From positions 4,216,001 through 4,280,000 of the forward strand of contig OZ252214.1 in assembly GCA_965248935.1 (NCBI GenBank): a DNA stretch of 64,000 nucleotides, written 5' to 3'. The position numbers and the translations under genes were made by a program. Under the pieces are notes generated by a model. The model was not told the DNA's origin. It saw only the letters and a list, made by a program, of their open reading frames with translations, and did not search any database. Source of the stretch: G032773895 sp965248935 (GTDB taxonomy: Bacteria > Pseudomonadota > Gammaproteobacteria > Pseudomonadales > Cellvibrionaceae). This document shows, piece by piece, positions 1 through 8,836 of the stretch; positions within the stretch are counted from its first letter, which is position 1; every line of letters starts with the position of its first letter.

Positions 1-2
1 TG

Positions 3-710
3 TTTTTTGTGGACCAGTTCCCGCACCTTGTTCAGAACGTGGGCTATGTGTTTGGTACGATCCCTGATTTAATTGCCAATAACCAATACCCGCATCACCG
101 TTTTAATGGGGATTTATTTAACGTATCCATGTCATTAATTTTCTCTATTGATGTTGGCTTGGCATGGTGTGGCTATGTGATTTCATCTCGTTGGGTGGAC
201 AATATCACGGAGTCCGCAGAGCCTACCGTATTGGGTTGGGTTGTCTGCGTATGTTGTTATCCTCCTTTCCAGTCTGTGCTTGGGTTACTGTTTGCGGCCC
301 CAGGAGAGAAGGAAGTGATGCGGTTTGATAATCAGTGGATCATAAGCGTTTTTGAATTGATGATGGTATTCAGTTTCTTTGTCTATATGTCTGCCACTCT
401 TTGGTTCGGTGTTCGCTTTTCGAACCTTACCAACCGAGGCATTATTCGCAAAGGTCCATTTTCGATTATTCGTCATCCTGCCTATGCGTCTAAAAACTTT
501 GCATGGTGGTGTGTTATGTTCCCTGCGATTATATACAACGCAACCAATACAGGGATTCATATTGCGATTACTCAAACCCTTGGCTTGTGCTTTATGACAT
601 GGTTTTACTATATGCGAGCTATGACTGAAGAACGTCACTTAAGTGCAGACCCTTATTACCAAGAATATTGCAAACAGGTTAAGTATCGCTTTATTCCAGG
701 AGTAATGTAA
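3..710 (+). CDS. ICMT/PEMT-like membrane methyltransferase, 5' end probably outside window
   Basis: The frame is open to the left edge; the first possible start is a GTG at 9, but the protein there does not look like an N-terminus, so this is probably the C-terminal part of a longer gene. It is rich in membrane segments and carries the signature of isoprenylcysteine carboxyl methyltransferase-like enzymes: GPFSIIRHPAYASKN followed about 45 residues later by EERHLSADPYYQEYCKQVKYR. Family members use S-adenosylmethionine to methylate lipid-linked or prenylated substrates at the membrane. It lies about 250 bp upstream of a glycosyltransferase cluster on the same strand, so a role in modifying a lipid or sugar product of that cluster is possible but is inference. 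Confidence 0.75.
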   Translation, partial: FFVDQFPHLVQNVGYVFGTIPDLIANNQYPHHRFNGDLFNVSMSLIFSIDVGLAWCGYVISSRWVDNITESAEPTVLGWVVCVCCYPPFQSVLGLLFAAPGEKEVMRFDNQWIISVFELMMVFSFFVYMSATLWFGVRFSNLTNRGIIRKGPFSIIRHPAYASKNFAWWCVMFPAIIYNATNTGIHIAITQTLGLCFMTWFYYMRAMTEERHLSADPYYQEYCKQVKYRFIPGVM

Positions 711-964
711 AAAATAGATGGAGAGCTTTCGCTAATAATTAAAAATAGAAGGGCACTTTTTTGTATCTTTTAGGGGATAGGAGTAAATATTTAGGTTTTC
801 TCTTGGCTATCTTTGTACAACAGATCGTGATCTCTTCGAAATATAACATTTCGATCACTTTTGGCAATGTCTATTGATATTAGTACCTTGATAAATTAAT
901 CTGAAATCAAAATAGAGCCTACTAACTATTATATTAGAGGCTTGGTGATACATGAGGAGTGAAC

Positions 965-1822
965 ATGACTGTGGTGAAGTATAAGGTAGCGCAAAAACAG
1001 ATTTGGTTACTGTTATTTCTTTATTTCGTGGCCAACAAGGCTTTCGCTGGAGCCTGGGTTCCTGAAGTTGGGTCTGGTTATACTAAATACGCGGTATCCA
1101 ACTATGAAGCGACGGAATTCTTTGGCGAGAATACCGCTGCTGTTGAGTTCTCTGGTCGAAATTACTCTTTTTATGGGGAATATGGCTTTGCTTCAAATCT
1201 CGCTGTTTATGGTACCGTTCTATATCAGCAATTGGAACAGATGGACCGTGAAGGCGTTACCACTGAGTCTAGCGGGTTGGGTGATGTTGAGCTTGGTGTT
1301 CGGTACCAATGGCTATCAGACCCTTTTGTATTATCTACGTCGTTGCTGACAAAACTTCCCTATCTTTATGATGAAAAGGATGAACTGCCCAGAGGTAATG
1401 GGCAAGAAGATTATGAACTGCGTATTCTCTTGGGCAAGAGCCTAAATAACTATGGCTATCTAGGGTTTGAGGCAGGCTATCGTTATCGAACTCAGTCTCC
1501 TTCGGATGAATATCGTTATCTATTCGAGTATGGGTTTTCTGCTAATGACAACCTCTATTTTCGAACCAAACTAGACGCCATTATTAGCGTCAAAAACGCC
1601 GATACACAAAACGCTGATACAGAGAGTAATAGCAATAGTAATCTTACTATGGCCTCTGAGTATGACCTAACCAAATGGGAGTTAACCGCAGGGTGGAACT
1701 TGGGTAATTCGAAGAAAAATAAAAGCCGTTGGGGGATAGAATTTACGTACCGACAAGATATAGCAGGGGACAATACCTTAAACGGTGATGGGGTGGAGCT
1801 TGGCTTAACCAAAGTCTTCTGA
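965..1822 (+). CDS. Secreted, probably outer-membrane beta-barrel protein
   Basis: A hydrophobic signal peptide ends near NKAFAG, a good signal peptidase I site. The rest is rich in alternating aromatic and polar residues with Gly-Tyr-Arg motifs (YLGFEAGYRYRTQ, YGFSANDNLYFRTKLD), and the protein ends in Phe (TKVF), as many outer-membrane barrels do. The start chosen is ATG 965, preceded by GAGGAG at 954-959; an in-frame GTG at 959 overlaps this ribosome site. The next gene is a processive glycosyltransferase 35 bp downstream. An exopolysaccharide- or glycolipid-associated outer-membrane role (compare XagA beside the XagB glycosyltransferase) is a guess from context. No specific family was recognised with confidence. 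Confidence 0.7.
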   Translation: MTVVKYKVAQKQIWLLLFLYFVANKAFAGAWVPEVGSGYTKYAVSNYEATEFFGENTAAVEFSGRNYSFYGEYGFASNLAVYGTVLYQQLEQMDREGVTTESSGLGDVELGVRYQWLSDPFVLSTSLLTKLPYLYDEKDELPRGNGQEDYELRILLGKSLNNYGYLGFEAGYRYRTQSPSDEYRYLFEYGFSANDNLYFRTKLDAIISVKNADTQNADTESNSNSNLTMASEYDLTKWELTAGWNLGNSKKNKSRWGIEFTYRQDIAGDNTLNGDGVELGLTKVF

Positions 1823-1857
1823 TTTTAAATAAGTAATACGGCTAAGAGTAGGTTGAG

Positions 1858-3366
1858 ATGGTAAATTTGGGGTATGCTTTTTTATCTCTACATTATCTAA
1901 TGTTAACGATTCTCTGCCTTTTTGGTCTTCACCGGCTATCCATGGTTATTCGCTGGCTGATATACCGAAAAGTTCAACCTCCTAAGCCGGATGAATTTAC
2001 ATCTCTACCAAAAGTAACCATTCAAGTACCCCTCTACAATGAACGGCTAGTAGCCGAAAGAGCTATTCATGCTGTAGCCTGCATTGATTACCCCCAAGAC
2101 AAACTACAAATACACATTGTCGATGACTCTACTGACGAAACTCAAAATCTAGTTGCCAAAGTTGTAGGCTTCTACGCTGAAAAAGGAATAAATATTCAGC
2201 ATATCCATCGAACCAACCGTCAAGGATTTAAAGCGGGAGCCCTTAAGGAGGCAATGCCCAAAGCCTCCGGTGAATTTATTGCTATTTTTGATGCTGACTT
2301 TATACCCGCTCCGTCGATAATAAAAGAAACGATTCACCAATTTACGAATAACAAGGTTGCCATGGTTCAGTTCAGGTGGGGGCATCTGAACCGTTATGAT
2401 AGCCGCTTGACGGAAACTCAAGCGATGATGTTGGATTCTCATTTTGCCTTAGAGCAGCATGTACGTTTTTCTAGTAATGCGCTTTTCAATTTTAATGGTA
2501 CGGCGGGAATTTGGCGGACAGATGCAATAGTGGATGCAGGTAATTGGAGCGCGGATACCTTAACAGAAGATCTCGACTTAAGTTATCGGGCTCAATTAAA
2601 GGGATGGAAACTTGTTTACCTAAATCATATTGAGTGTGCGGGTGAGATACCTGCGGATATGAACGCTTTTAAAAGCCAGCAGCATCGTTGGGCAAAAGGC
2701 GGTATACAGGTTATGAAAAAGATGTTGCGGCAAGTTTGGGCGTCCAAGATTAAATTGCGATATAAAGTAGAATCTACGTTTCATTTGGCTAATAACCTTG
2801 CCTATTTTGTCATGCTGTTCGATACCACGCTGTTTTTGATTCCGAGTTTAGTGGTAAGAGATCACCTGCATTTGCAAAATATTTTGTGGGTAGATTTCCC
2901 TATGTTGTTACTTTCGTCTGGAGGGCATTTGGTTTATTTCTTTTTTGGGCAAGTTGCACTAAACCGCTCTAAATTACGTGCATTAAAAAATATGCCTCGA
3001 GTTTTACTGCTTGGTATTCAATTAGCTTTTAATAATGCCAAAGCCGCCGTTGAAGCCCTGGCAGGCCAGCAAAGTGAATTTGTGAGAACGCCAAAAGCGG
3101 GGTACGCAGAGGAAGAAATTAAAATTGACGGTATTGCGAAAGGCTTGTGTCAGAAATCCATAGTGAACACTGGGTTCTATCAGGCAATATCCCCAAAAGG
3201 GGGTGGGTTTGAAGTTCTATTAGGGATAGTGTATTTAATTGTTTTTATTTGGGGGCTCTACCATGAATTATGGCTTATGTTACCATTTTTACTGCTTTTA
3301 GTTATTGGGTTTTTGAGTACTGCTGCCAATACACTAAAAAGGCAATTCGAGATGAGTAAGGGGTAA
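1858..3366 (+). CDS. Processive family 2 glycosyltransferase (cellulose/mannan synthase-like)
   Basis: This 502-residue membrane GT2 has an N-terminal membrane segment, then a GT-A domain with VDDSTDET (nucleotide binding), FDADFIP (DXD metal site), TEDLDLS (catalytic ED region) and QQHRWAKG, the Q(Q/R)xRW motif of processive synthases. Several membrane segments follow (about residues 305-365 and 440-495). The order matches CslA- and BcsA-type enzymes that polymerise or transfer hexoses from a nucleotide sugar. No PilZ domain is visible. It starts 35 bp after the beta-barrel gene, with the next gene 2 bp downstream, so they are almost certainly co-transcribed. Sugar and acceptor cannot be read from the sequence. 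Confidence 0.9.
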   Translation: MVNLGYAFLSLHYLMLTILCLFGLHRLSMVIRWLIYRKVQPPKPDEFTSLPKVTIQVPLYNERLVAERAIHAVACIDYPQDKLQIHIVDDSTDETQNLVAKVVGFYAEKGINIQHIHRTNRQGFKAGALKEAMPKASGEFIAIFDADFIPAPSIIKETIHQFTNNKVAMVQFRWGHLNRYDSRLTETQAMMLDSHFALEQHVRFSSNALFNFNGTAGIWRTDAIVDAGNWSADTLTEDLDLSYRAQLKGWKLVYLNHIECAGEIPADMNAFKSQQHRWAKGGIQVMKKMLRQVWASKIKLRYKVESTFHLANNLAYFVMLFDTTLFLIPSLVVRDHLHLQNILWVDFPMLLLSSGGHLVYFFFGQVALNRSKLRALKNMPRVLLLGIQLAFNNAKAAVEALAGQQSEFVRTPKAGYAEEEIKIDGIAKGLCQKSIVNTGFYQAISPKGGGFEVLLGIVYLIVFIWGLYHELWLMLPFLLLLVIGFLSTAANTLKRQFEMSKG

Positions 3367-3368
3367 GT

Positions 3369-4733
3369 ATGCCCTTTTTCTTTCAGGCTAAAGATTCGAA
3401 CTTAGTTCATACATTTAGCCTATATATGGTTTTACTTGGCGTAGTATTGAGTGTTTATTTAAGTGAATTTCTTGTAAATGGAAGTAATGCTGAATTAGCC
3501 TACCTAGGTAGTTTTACTGTGATTCAGTATAGCTACATGACATGTTTTATGCTACTAGCATGGTGGAGTGCCCCTAAATCGAAAACCCTAAATGATGTCC
3601 GGTTACTACTGATTATTGCTATATTAGTTAGAGTCATATTAATTCCTATTGAACCCTATACGTCAAATGACGTGGATCGTTATTTATTTGATGGTAAAAT
3701 TGCACTATCAGGTTACGACCCTTATCAGACAAATCATAATGCTCTTGAGTTCGAAGAACTAAAAGCCCAGTGGTCACCACCCGAAGAGCATACTCAGTAT
3801 TCCACACTTTACCCTCCTCTTTCACTTGCTTTATTTTCTCTCGCAGCCGTAGCTGGGCCTGAAAAAGCGTATCTTGTGTGGAAGCTGATGGTGGGTTTGG
3901 CCGGGATACTTACCGTATTTATTTTGGCTCTAATGCTTAAAAAAATGGGTAGGCTACGGCACCTTTCCCTGGTAGGGCTTTCTCCATTACTAATTCTGGA
4001 AACAGGAATAGGGGGGCATGTTGATGCAATATCTACATTAATAGTATCTTTTGCGCTCTATTTTTTTTATCTAAAACGTTTACTACTTACAGGGGTTTTT
4101 ATTGCTTTGGGTGTATTGATTAAAATCCTTCCGCTAATGTTAATGGTCCCGTTATTTTTTGGGCTTAAGAAACTAACCGAAGGCTTTAGATTAGTCGGAG
4201 CTTTTGTTATTACCGTTGTATTAGGTTATGGCATAACATTCGTTATAGGCTTAGTTCCTGTGGGCAGTATAAGTATCTTTTTTGAGAAGTGGCGGTTTGG
4301 TTCCCCTCTATTTAGCTTACTAGAGCTATTTTTAGAGGGGCAATTATTGTTGTGGGCAGTATTAATTACTTTCTTGGGAGGGGGAATAGCCTTAGCATAT
4401 CGATCCTGGAAACAGAGTTTTGATATGTATGTTGATAACCCTCTATTGCCATGGAGCATAGCATTGGTACTGCTTATTAGCCCCGTTGTATTTCCTTGGT
4501 ATCTAATGGTCTTGGTTCCTCTTCTTGCTATTGCACCCAGGCCGTTTATATTGACTTGGATATGTTGCGTGCCTTTAACTTACGAAGTCCTTGGTGGCTT
4601 TGTGAGTCGTGGCCTCTGGCAACCGTCGGTTTGGCCGTTAATTATTATTGCTGTAGGTTGGGGTGTATCTTCTTATTTTGAATACCGATTTTTCTTTAAT
4701 CGCTATTCAAATACAACGAGAATGGTGAATTAA
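3369..4733 (+). CDS. GT87/MptB-like polyprenol-phosphate-sugar dependent membrane glycosyltransferase
   Basis: This is a 454-residue protein with about ten or more hydrophobic segments. After the third segment it has the acidic loop SNDVDRYLFDGKIALSGYDP, typical of GT-C glycosyltransferases of the GT87 (DUF2029)/mannosyltransferase type, where the Asp pair binds the lipid-phosphate sugar donor, followed by STLYPPLSLALF. It starts 2 bp after the GT2 stop codon and ends 2 bp before the next gene, in a tight operon. Known relatives use polyprenyl-phosphate mannose or glucose. The GT2 at 7383 resembles polyprenyl-phosphate sugar synthases and could make its donor; this is inference. Confidence 0.8.
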   Translation: MPFFFQAKDSNLVHTFSLYMVLLGVVLSVYLSEFLVNGSNAELAYLGSFTVIQYSYMTCFMLLAWWSAPKSKTLNDVRLLLIIAILVRVILIPIEPYTSNDVDRYLFDGKIALSGYDPYQTNHNALEFEELKAQWSPPEEHTQYSTLYPPLSLALFSLAAVAGPEKAYLVWKLMVGLAGILTVFILALMLKKMGRLRHLSLVGLSPLLILETGIGGHVDAISTLIVSFALYFFYLKRLLLTGVFIALGVLIKILPLMLMVPLFFGLKKLTEGFRLVGAFVITVVLGYGITFVIGLVPVGSISIFFEKWRFGSPLFSLLELFLEGQLLLWAVLITFLGGGIALAYRSWKQSFDMYVDNPLLPWSIALVLLISPVVFPWYLMVLVPLLAIAPRPFILTWICCVPLTYEVLGGFVSRGLWQPSVWPLIIIAVGWGVSSYFEYRFFFNRYSNTTRMVN

Positions 4734-4735
4734 TA

Positions 4736-7090
4736 ATGGGAATATTCAGTCTTGTTAATCGGTATTTTTATTGGTTACATGGTCAATGGCCTTCGGGAAA
4801 AATGGAAAAACTTCCTGTGGTCAATGCAGATGGAACTACAAATGTGCCCGGTATTTATGTGGTGGGTGACCTTACAGGCATACCACTGTTAAAATTCGCA
4901 GCAGATTCGGGCGCACGGGCTATAGAACATATTGCAAGTGATAAGCAATTTATTGCAGATAAAGACAAGCAAGATGTATACGATGTTATTATTATTGGGG
5001 GAGGTATAAGTGGGTATTCCGCAGCACTTGAGGCTAAAAAAAGAAACGTAAATTATTTGCTACTTGAGGCATCGGAAGATTTTTCCACAATTAAAAACTT
5101 TCCTAATAAAAAACCTATTTTTACCTACCCAACGGACATGATCCCTAAAGGGGAGATACAATTTGGTGAAGACGATAACGTAAAGGAAGCACTCTTTGAA
5201 AACCTCAGCTCAAAAGTTAAGTTGAGTAATCTCAATAAAGTGAAAGCGAATGCCTTGCATGTGGAACGCAAAGAAGGGAAGCTTCGCATTGTTACTTCTG
5301 AAGAGCATGATTTTTTTGCGCATCGTGTGATCCTAGCCATTGGCAAATCTGGTAATTATCGGCAGCTCAATGTTGAAGGGGAAGATAATCAAAAAGTTGT
5401 CAATCGGTTACATGACCCTGAAACCTACAAGAATAAGAAAGTTGTCGTTGTTGGTGGTGGCGACAGTGCTTTAGAAAGCGTAATCGCTATAGCAGACAGT
5501 CAATTATCGCATTCGAAAGAAAATAGAAGCGATAAAAGTCTTTCAGATATAAAAATTGTTTATAGAAATGAAGAATTCTCCCGTGCAAAACCAGAAAATA
5601 GAGATGCTGTCCTAAAATTGGAACAAGAAGGGCGTATAGGCATTATGCGTTCATCGTTTGTGAAAAAAATTGAAGAAAAAAATGTATCCATTCTTCATAA
5701 AAATGGTGAGCAGTCCAGTTTTGAAAACGACGCTATTTTATCGCTTATTGGACGGGAAGCGCCACTCGATTTTTTCAGGCGAAGTGGAATAGAAATTAAA
5801 GGTGAATCAACCTTTTCTGGCTGGGGGCTATTTTTCCTCTTCTTTTTATTCGTTGTATTTTTGTACGATTGGAAAAACTATGGATTTTTAAACAATCTAT
5901 GGGCTTCAGTATCGTTTCCTGATCAAATGCCACATATTCTTTCCGATATGGGAAGTTGGTGGGCTGCAAAGGTGAGTGACAGGTCCACACTTATTGGAAC
6001 CATCGCTATTTCTATGAAAAGCCGGTCCTTTTACTACACCGTATTGTATACGAGTTGTATTGCAATATTTGGCTGGCAACGGATTCGACGGAGAAAGACA
6101 CCTTATGTGAAGGTGCAAACCGGAGTCTTATTTTTTGTTCAGTTTATACCATTATTTTTATTACCAGAAATTATTTTACCCTGGCTGGGGTACATGGGTA
6201 TCTATGATGCCGGAATGGGGAAGTACATTGCAGATAGCTTGTTTCCCAGTTACATTTCGCCAGAGGCGTTAACTGCACACCAATGGCCCGAATGGGGGCA
6301 CCCCAGAGCCTACTGGCACGCCTATGGTTTTATTCTTGCCTGGCCTCTTAATGTCTATAACCTATTGACACCTACACCCATTATAGGGTGGTTAATTATT
6401 AGTTTTATACAAACCTTTATATTATTGCCTGCGTTAATCTATAAATATGGGAAAGGCGTTTACTGTGGTTGGATATGTTCCTGTGGCGCTCTAGCGGAGA
6501 CCTTAGGTGATAACCAACGCCATAAAATGCCCCATGGTTCAGGTTGGAATAAACTCAATTTTTTAGGGCAAATGCTTTTACTGGTTGCCATACTCTTTTT
6601 GATTGCCCGAATTGTTGGTTGGATTTTCCCTGATTTATGGATAAATGCATCATTTAGTTTACTGCTAACGGGAGAGAATCAGGACTATAAACTGGTAAAT
6701 GCGTTGAGTTGGAAATGGACTGTCGATGTATTGTTGGGTGGAATACTGGGTGTGGGGTTGTATTTTAAATACTCCGGTCGAGTATGGTGTCGATTTGCCT
6801 GTCCTCTTGCCGCGCTAATGAATATTTATGCTAGGTTTAGTCGATTTCGTATTTTTGCAGATAAAAACAAATGTATCAGTTGCAACCAGTGTACAAATAT
6901 CTGTCATCAGGGAATCGATGTTATGGCGTTTGCAAATAAAGGTAAACCAATGGAAGACCCTCAGTGTGTAAGATGTTCAGCCTGTATTCAAACTTGCCCA
7001 ACGGGAGTGCTTCAATTTGGTGAAATTGATCGAAAAACGGGAAACGTTGTACGGTTGGATAAGCTAAACGCGACCTTGATTAAAATATAG
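4736..7090 (+). CDS. Fusion of thioredoxin-reductase-like flavoprotein and membrane polyferredoxin (NapH/NosR-like)
   Basis: 784 residues. The N-terminus (about 20-65) resembles the end of an FAD domain (NVPGIYVVGDLTGIPLLK). A full FAD/NAD(P) two-dinucleotide reductase follows: IIIGGGISGYSAA at about 83 and VVVGGGDSALESV at about 238. From about 360 there are several membrane segments, then CGWICSCGA and RVWCRFACPLA, the cysteine motifs of NapH/NosR/RdxA membrane iron-sulfur proteins, and two 4Fe-4S ferredoxin motifs, CISCNQCTNICHQ and CVRCSACIQTCP. It should carry electrons from NAD(P)H through flavin and iron-sulfur clusters at the membrane. ATG 4736 lies 2 bp after the previous stop codon. 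A power supply for the radical SAM or methylation steps downstream is a reasonable inference. Confidence 0.85.
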   Translation: MGIFSLVNRYFYWLHGQWPSGKMEKLPVVNADGTTNVPGIYVVGDLTGIPLLKFAADSGARAIEHIASDKQFIADKDKQDVYDVIIIGGGISGYSAALEAKKRNVNYLLLEASEDFSTIKNFPNKKPIFTYPTDMIPKGEIQFGEDDNVKEALFENLSSKVKLSNLNKVKANALHVERKEGKLRIVTSEEHDFFAHRVILAIGKSGNYRQLNVEGEDNQKVVNRLHDPETYKNKKVVVVGGGDSALESVIAIADSQLSHSKENRSDKSLSDIKIVYRNEEFSRAKPENRDAVLKLEQEGRIGIMRSSFVKKIEEKNVSILHKNGEQSSFENDAILSLIGREAPLDFFRRSGIEIKGESTFSGWGLFFLFFLFVVFLYDWKNYGFLNNLWASVSFPDQMPHILSDMGSWWAAKVSDRSTLIGTIAISMKSRSFYYTVLYTSCIAIFGWQRIRRRKTPYVKVQTGVLFFVQFIPLFLLPEIILPWLGYMGIYDAGMGKYIADSLFPSYISPEALTAHQWPEWGHPRAYWHAYGFILAWPLNVYNLLTPTPIIGWLIISFIQTFILLPALIYKYGKGVYCGWICSCGALAETLGDNQRHKMPHGSGWNKLNFLGQMLLLVAILFLIARIVGWIFPDLWINASFSLLLTGENQDYKLVNALSWKWTVDVLLGGILGVGLYFKYSGRVWCRFACPLAALMNIYARFSRFRIFADKNKCISCNQCTNICHQGIDVMAFANKGKPMEDPQCVRCSACIQTCPTGVLQFGEIDRKTGNVVRLDKLNATLIKI

Positions 7091-7353
7091 GAACCTCTGA
7101 TCAAGTCCATAGTGCCTCTGGCCTCCAGGCTGGTTCGCAATCAAGACGAACTTTTGAAGGCATAGTGGTACTCTGTCAAAAAAGTTTAACGCAGAGTGCG
7201 GGTCAGCCTGGAGGCCCCGAAGGGCGAGGCCTGAAGCGCACATTTGCGGCGTTAAATTTTTTATTAAGGACTACGGCCATTAATGGCAAAATTTGCCTTG
7301 CAACTGCACACTTCAGGTCACGCAGAGGCATCATGGACTTAATCAGAGGTTCC
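7090..7353. mobile_element. MITE-like element, 264 bp, terminal inverted repeats
   Basis: The ends are inverted repeats of about 31 bp starting GGAACCTCTGAT, with 28 of 31 positions matching by eye (7090-7120 against the reverse complement of 7323-7353). TATA flanks both ends directly (7086-7089 and 7354-7357), possibly a 4-bp target duplication, although TATA is self-complementary. Inside is a perfect 13-bp inverted repeat (GGCCTCCAGGCTG at 7120-7132, CAGCCTGGAGGCC at 7204-7216). There is no credible protein. The first base of the element supplies the G of the TAG stop codon of the preceding gene. It separates two halves of what otherwise reads as one operon. Confidence 0.8.
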
Positions 7354-7382
7354 TATAAACTTAATGACCTAGTTGGAAAAAT

Positions 7383-8129
7383 ATGTATTTGAGAAAACGA
7401 GTCGCAGCCGTTATTCCCGCGTTTAATGAAGAAAAATCCATTGCTAAAGTGGTCAATGACTTGTGGGCTTTGAGCAATGGTAACGGTGAAAAAATTATTG
7501 ATGAAATTATGGTTTGTGATAATGCTTCGACGGACAGAACCGCAGAAATGGCTAGAGCGGCTAAGGCGAAAGTAATCAGAGAGAATACACCTGGGTATGG
7601 CATTGCGTGCTTGACGGCACTGAATGCAATTAAGCCTTGTGATATTGTTTTGTTTGTCGATGGCGATGACTCTTGTTTTGTCGAACAATCGTTTTTATTG
7701 TTAAAAGGCATTGTCAATGGCGATGACTTGGCTATAGGTTCTAGAACTCTTGGAACAGTTGAGAGAGGTGCCCTTACACCTATTCAAATTTTTGGTAATC
7801 GACTGGCAGCCCTTCTGATATATTTTTTTTGGCAGCATAGAATTACAGATTTAGGACCGTTTCGTGCGGTTCTCTATACGGCTTTAAAAACAATAAACAT
7901 GCAAGATAAGCGTTATGGCTGGACAGTTGAAATGCAAATTAAAGCAATTCAATTAGGGTTTAAAATGGGAGAGTACCCGGTAGATTCTAAAATAAGAATA
8001 GGCGAATCTAAAATAAGTGGAACCTTAAAGGGAGCAATCGGAGCAGGTATTGGTATTTTATCTAAAATAGCGGCATTGCGTTTTCAGCAGAAGAAATTAC
8101 TTGCCAATTCTGATTTAGGGAATACGTAA
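7383..8129 (+). CDS. GT2 glycosyltransferase, polyprenyl-phosphate sugar synthase-like
   Basis: 248 residues. The N-terminal GT-A domain has AAVIPAFNEEKSIAKVV, CDNASTDRT and FVDGDDSC (DXD equivalent), the pattern of dolichyl-/polyprenyl-phosphate mannose or glucose synthases and of TIGR04283-type transferases. A hydrophobic stretch at about 138-146 and a basic C-terminus suggest membrane association. ATG 7383 is 30 bp downstream of the MITE-like element and the next gene starts 1 bp after its stop codon. A lipid-linked sugar donor for the GT87-like enzyme at 3369 would fit. The pairing of a GT2 with TIGR04282 downstream is a known neighbourhood. Confidence 0.85.
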   Translation: MYLRKRVAAVIPAFNEEKSIAKVVNDLWALSNGNGEKIIDEIMVCDNASTDRTAEMARAAKAKVIRENTPGYGIACLTALNAIKPCDIVLFVDGDDSCFVEQSFLLLKGIVNGDDLAIGSRTLGTVERGALTPIQIFGNRLAALLIYFFWQHRITDLGPFRAVLYTALKTINMQDKRYGWTVEMQIKAIQLGFKMGEYPVDSKIRIGESKISGTLKGAIGAGIGILSKIAALRFQQKKLLANSDLGNT

Positions 8130-8130
8130 A

Positions 8131-8808
8131 GTGTCATCATCTGTATTGGTGGTATTTTGCAAATGGCCTCGCTTAAACCAGGGCAAGCAAAGGTTTGTTA
8201 ATGCGATTGGAAGACTAAACACCTTAGAATTGGCTTCTTTGTTGCTTGATTGTACTATTGAGGATATGTCTAGGTGGGGTGGTGAGACAGTAATGGCTAT
8301 ATCCGATATAAAAGATTTAGAGGTAGTTGAAAAACGGCTTCGTGATCGAGCAATTAATGCAGAGAAAACCTCGGTTATCGTTCAACAGCAGGGTAACCTT
8401 GGCGAGAGAATTAATTCCGTTGATCGTATGTTAAGAAAAAAGGGTAAAGAAAATTTAATCTTTATCGGGACGGATTCTCCGATATTAAATGATCAATATT
8501 TTCAAGAAGCAAGAGAATCATTAACTTATTCAGATATTGTTATAAGCGATGCAAGTGATGGTGGCGTGATACTAATGGGTAGTCAAAAACCATGGCCAAA
8601 TTTATACTCTTTGCCATGGAGTACGAATAAACTGTCGAAAGAGCTGATAGCTCTTTGTGAGAATTCAGGCTTAAATGTCGATAAAATTACATCAGGCTTT
8701 GATGTTGACAATGAAGACGATTTAAAAAAACTTTTACATTCGGTCAAAAATGATACCCGTATATCCAGAATTAAACTTTACCAGTGGTTATCAAAACGAC
8801 AAAATTAA
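8131..8808 (+). CDS. TIGR04282/DUF2064 family transferase (rSAM-associated transferase 1)
   Basis: 225 residues with a nucleotidyl-/glycosyltransferase fold. VLVVFCKWPRLNQGKQRF at the N-terminus matches the family's FxKxPxPGxxKTRL start, IFIGTDSPILNDQYF is the conserved core (GTDSP), and WSTNKLSKE and GFDVDNEDDLKKLL match the end. GTG 8131 follows the previous stop codon by 1 bp. Family members sit next to radical SAM enzymes and arsenosugar or selenium-related genes. Here the neighbours are an ArsM and a radical SAM protein, which supports a role in building a sugar-containing organoarsenical. The substrate is unknown. Confidence 0.85.
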   Translation: MSSSVLVVFCKWPRLNQGKQRFVNAIGRLNTLELASLLLDCTIEDMSRWGGETVMAISDIKDLEVVEKRLRDRAINAEKTSVIVQQQGNLGERINSVDRMLRKKGKENLIFIGTDSPILNDQYFQEARESLTYSDIVISDASDGGVILMGSQKPWPNLYSLPWSTNKLSKELIALCENSGLNVDKITSGFDVDNEDDLKKLLHSVKNDTRISRIKLYQWLSKRQN

Positions 8809-8836
8809 ACTGTAAAAAAATCTAGGTATTTTAATT

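Noticed and set aside
7165..7392. 75-codon frame inside the MITE-like element
   Set aside because: It crosses the inverted repeats and the next gene's start and has no ribosome site or protein-like composition.
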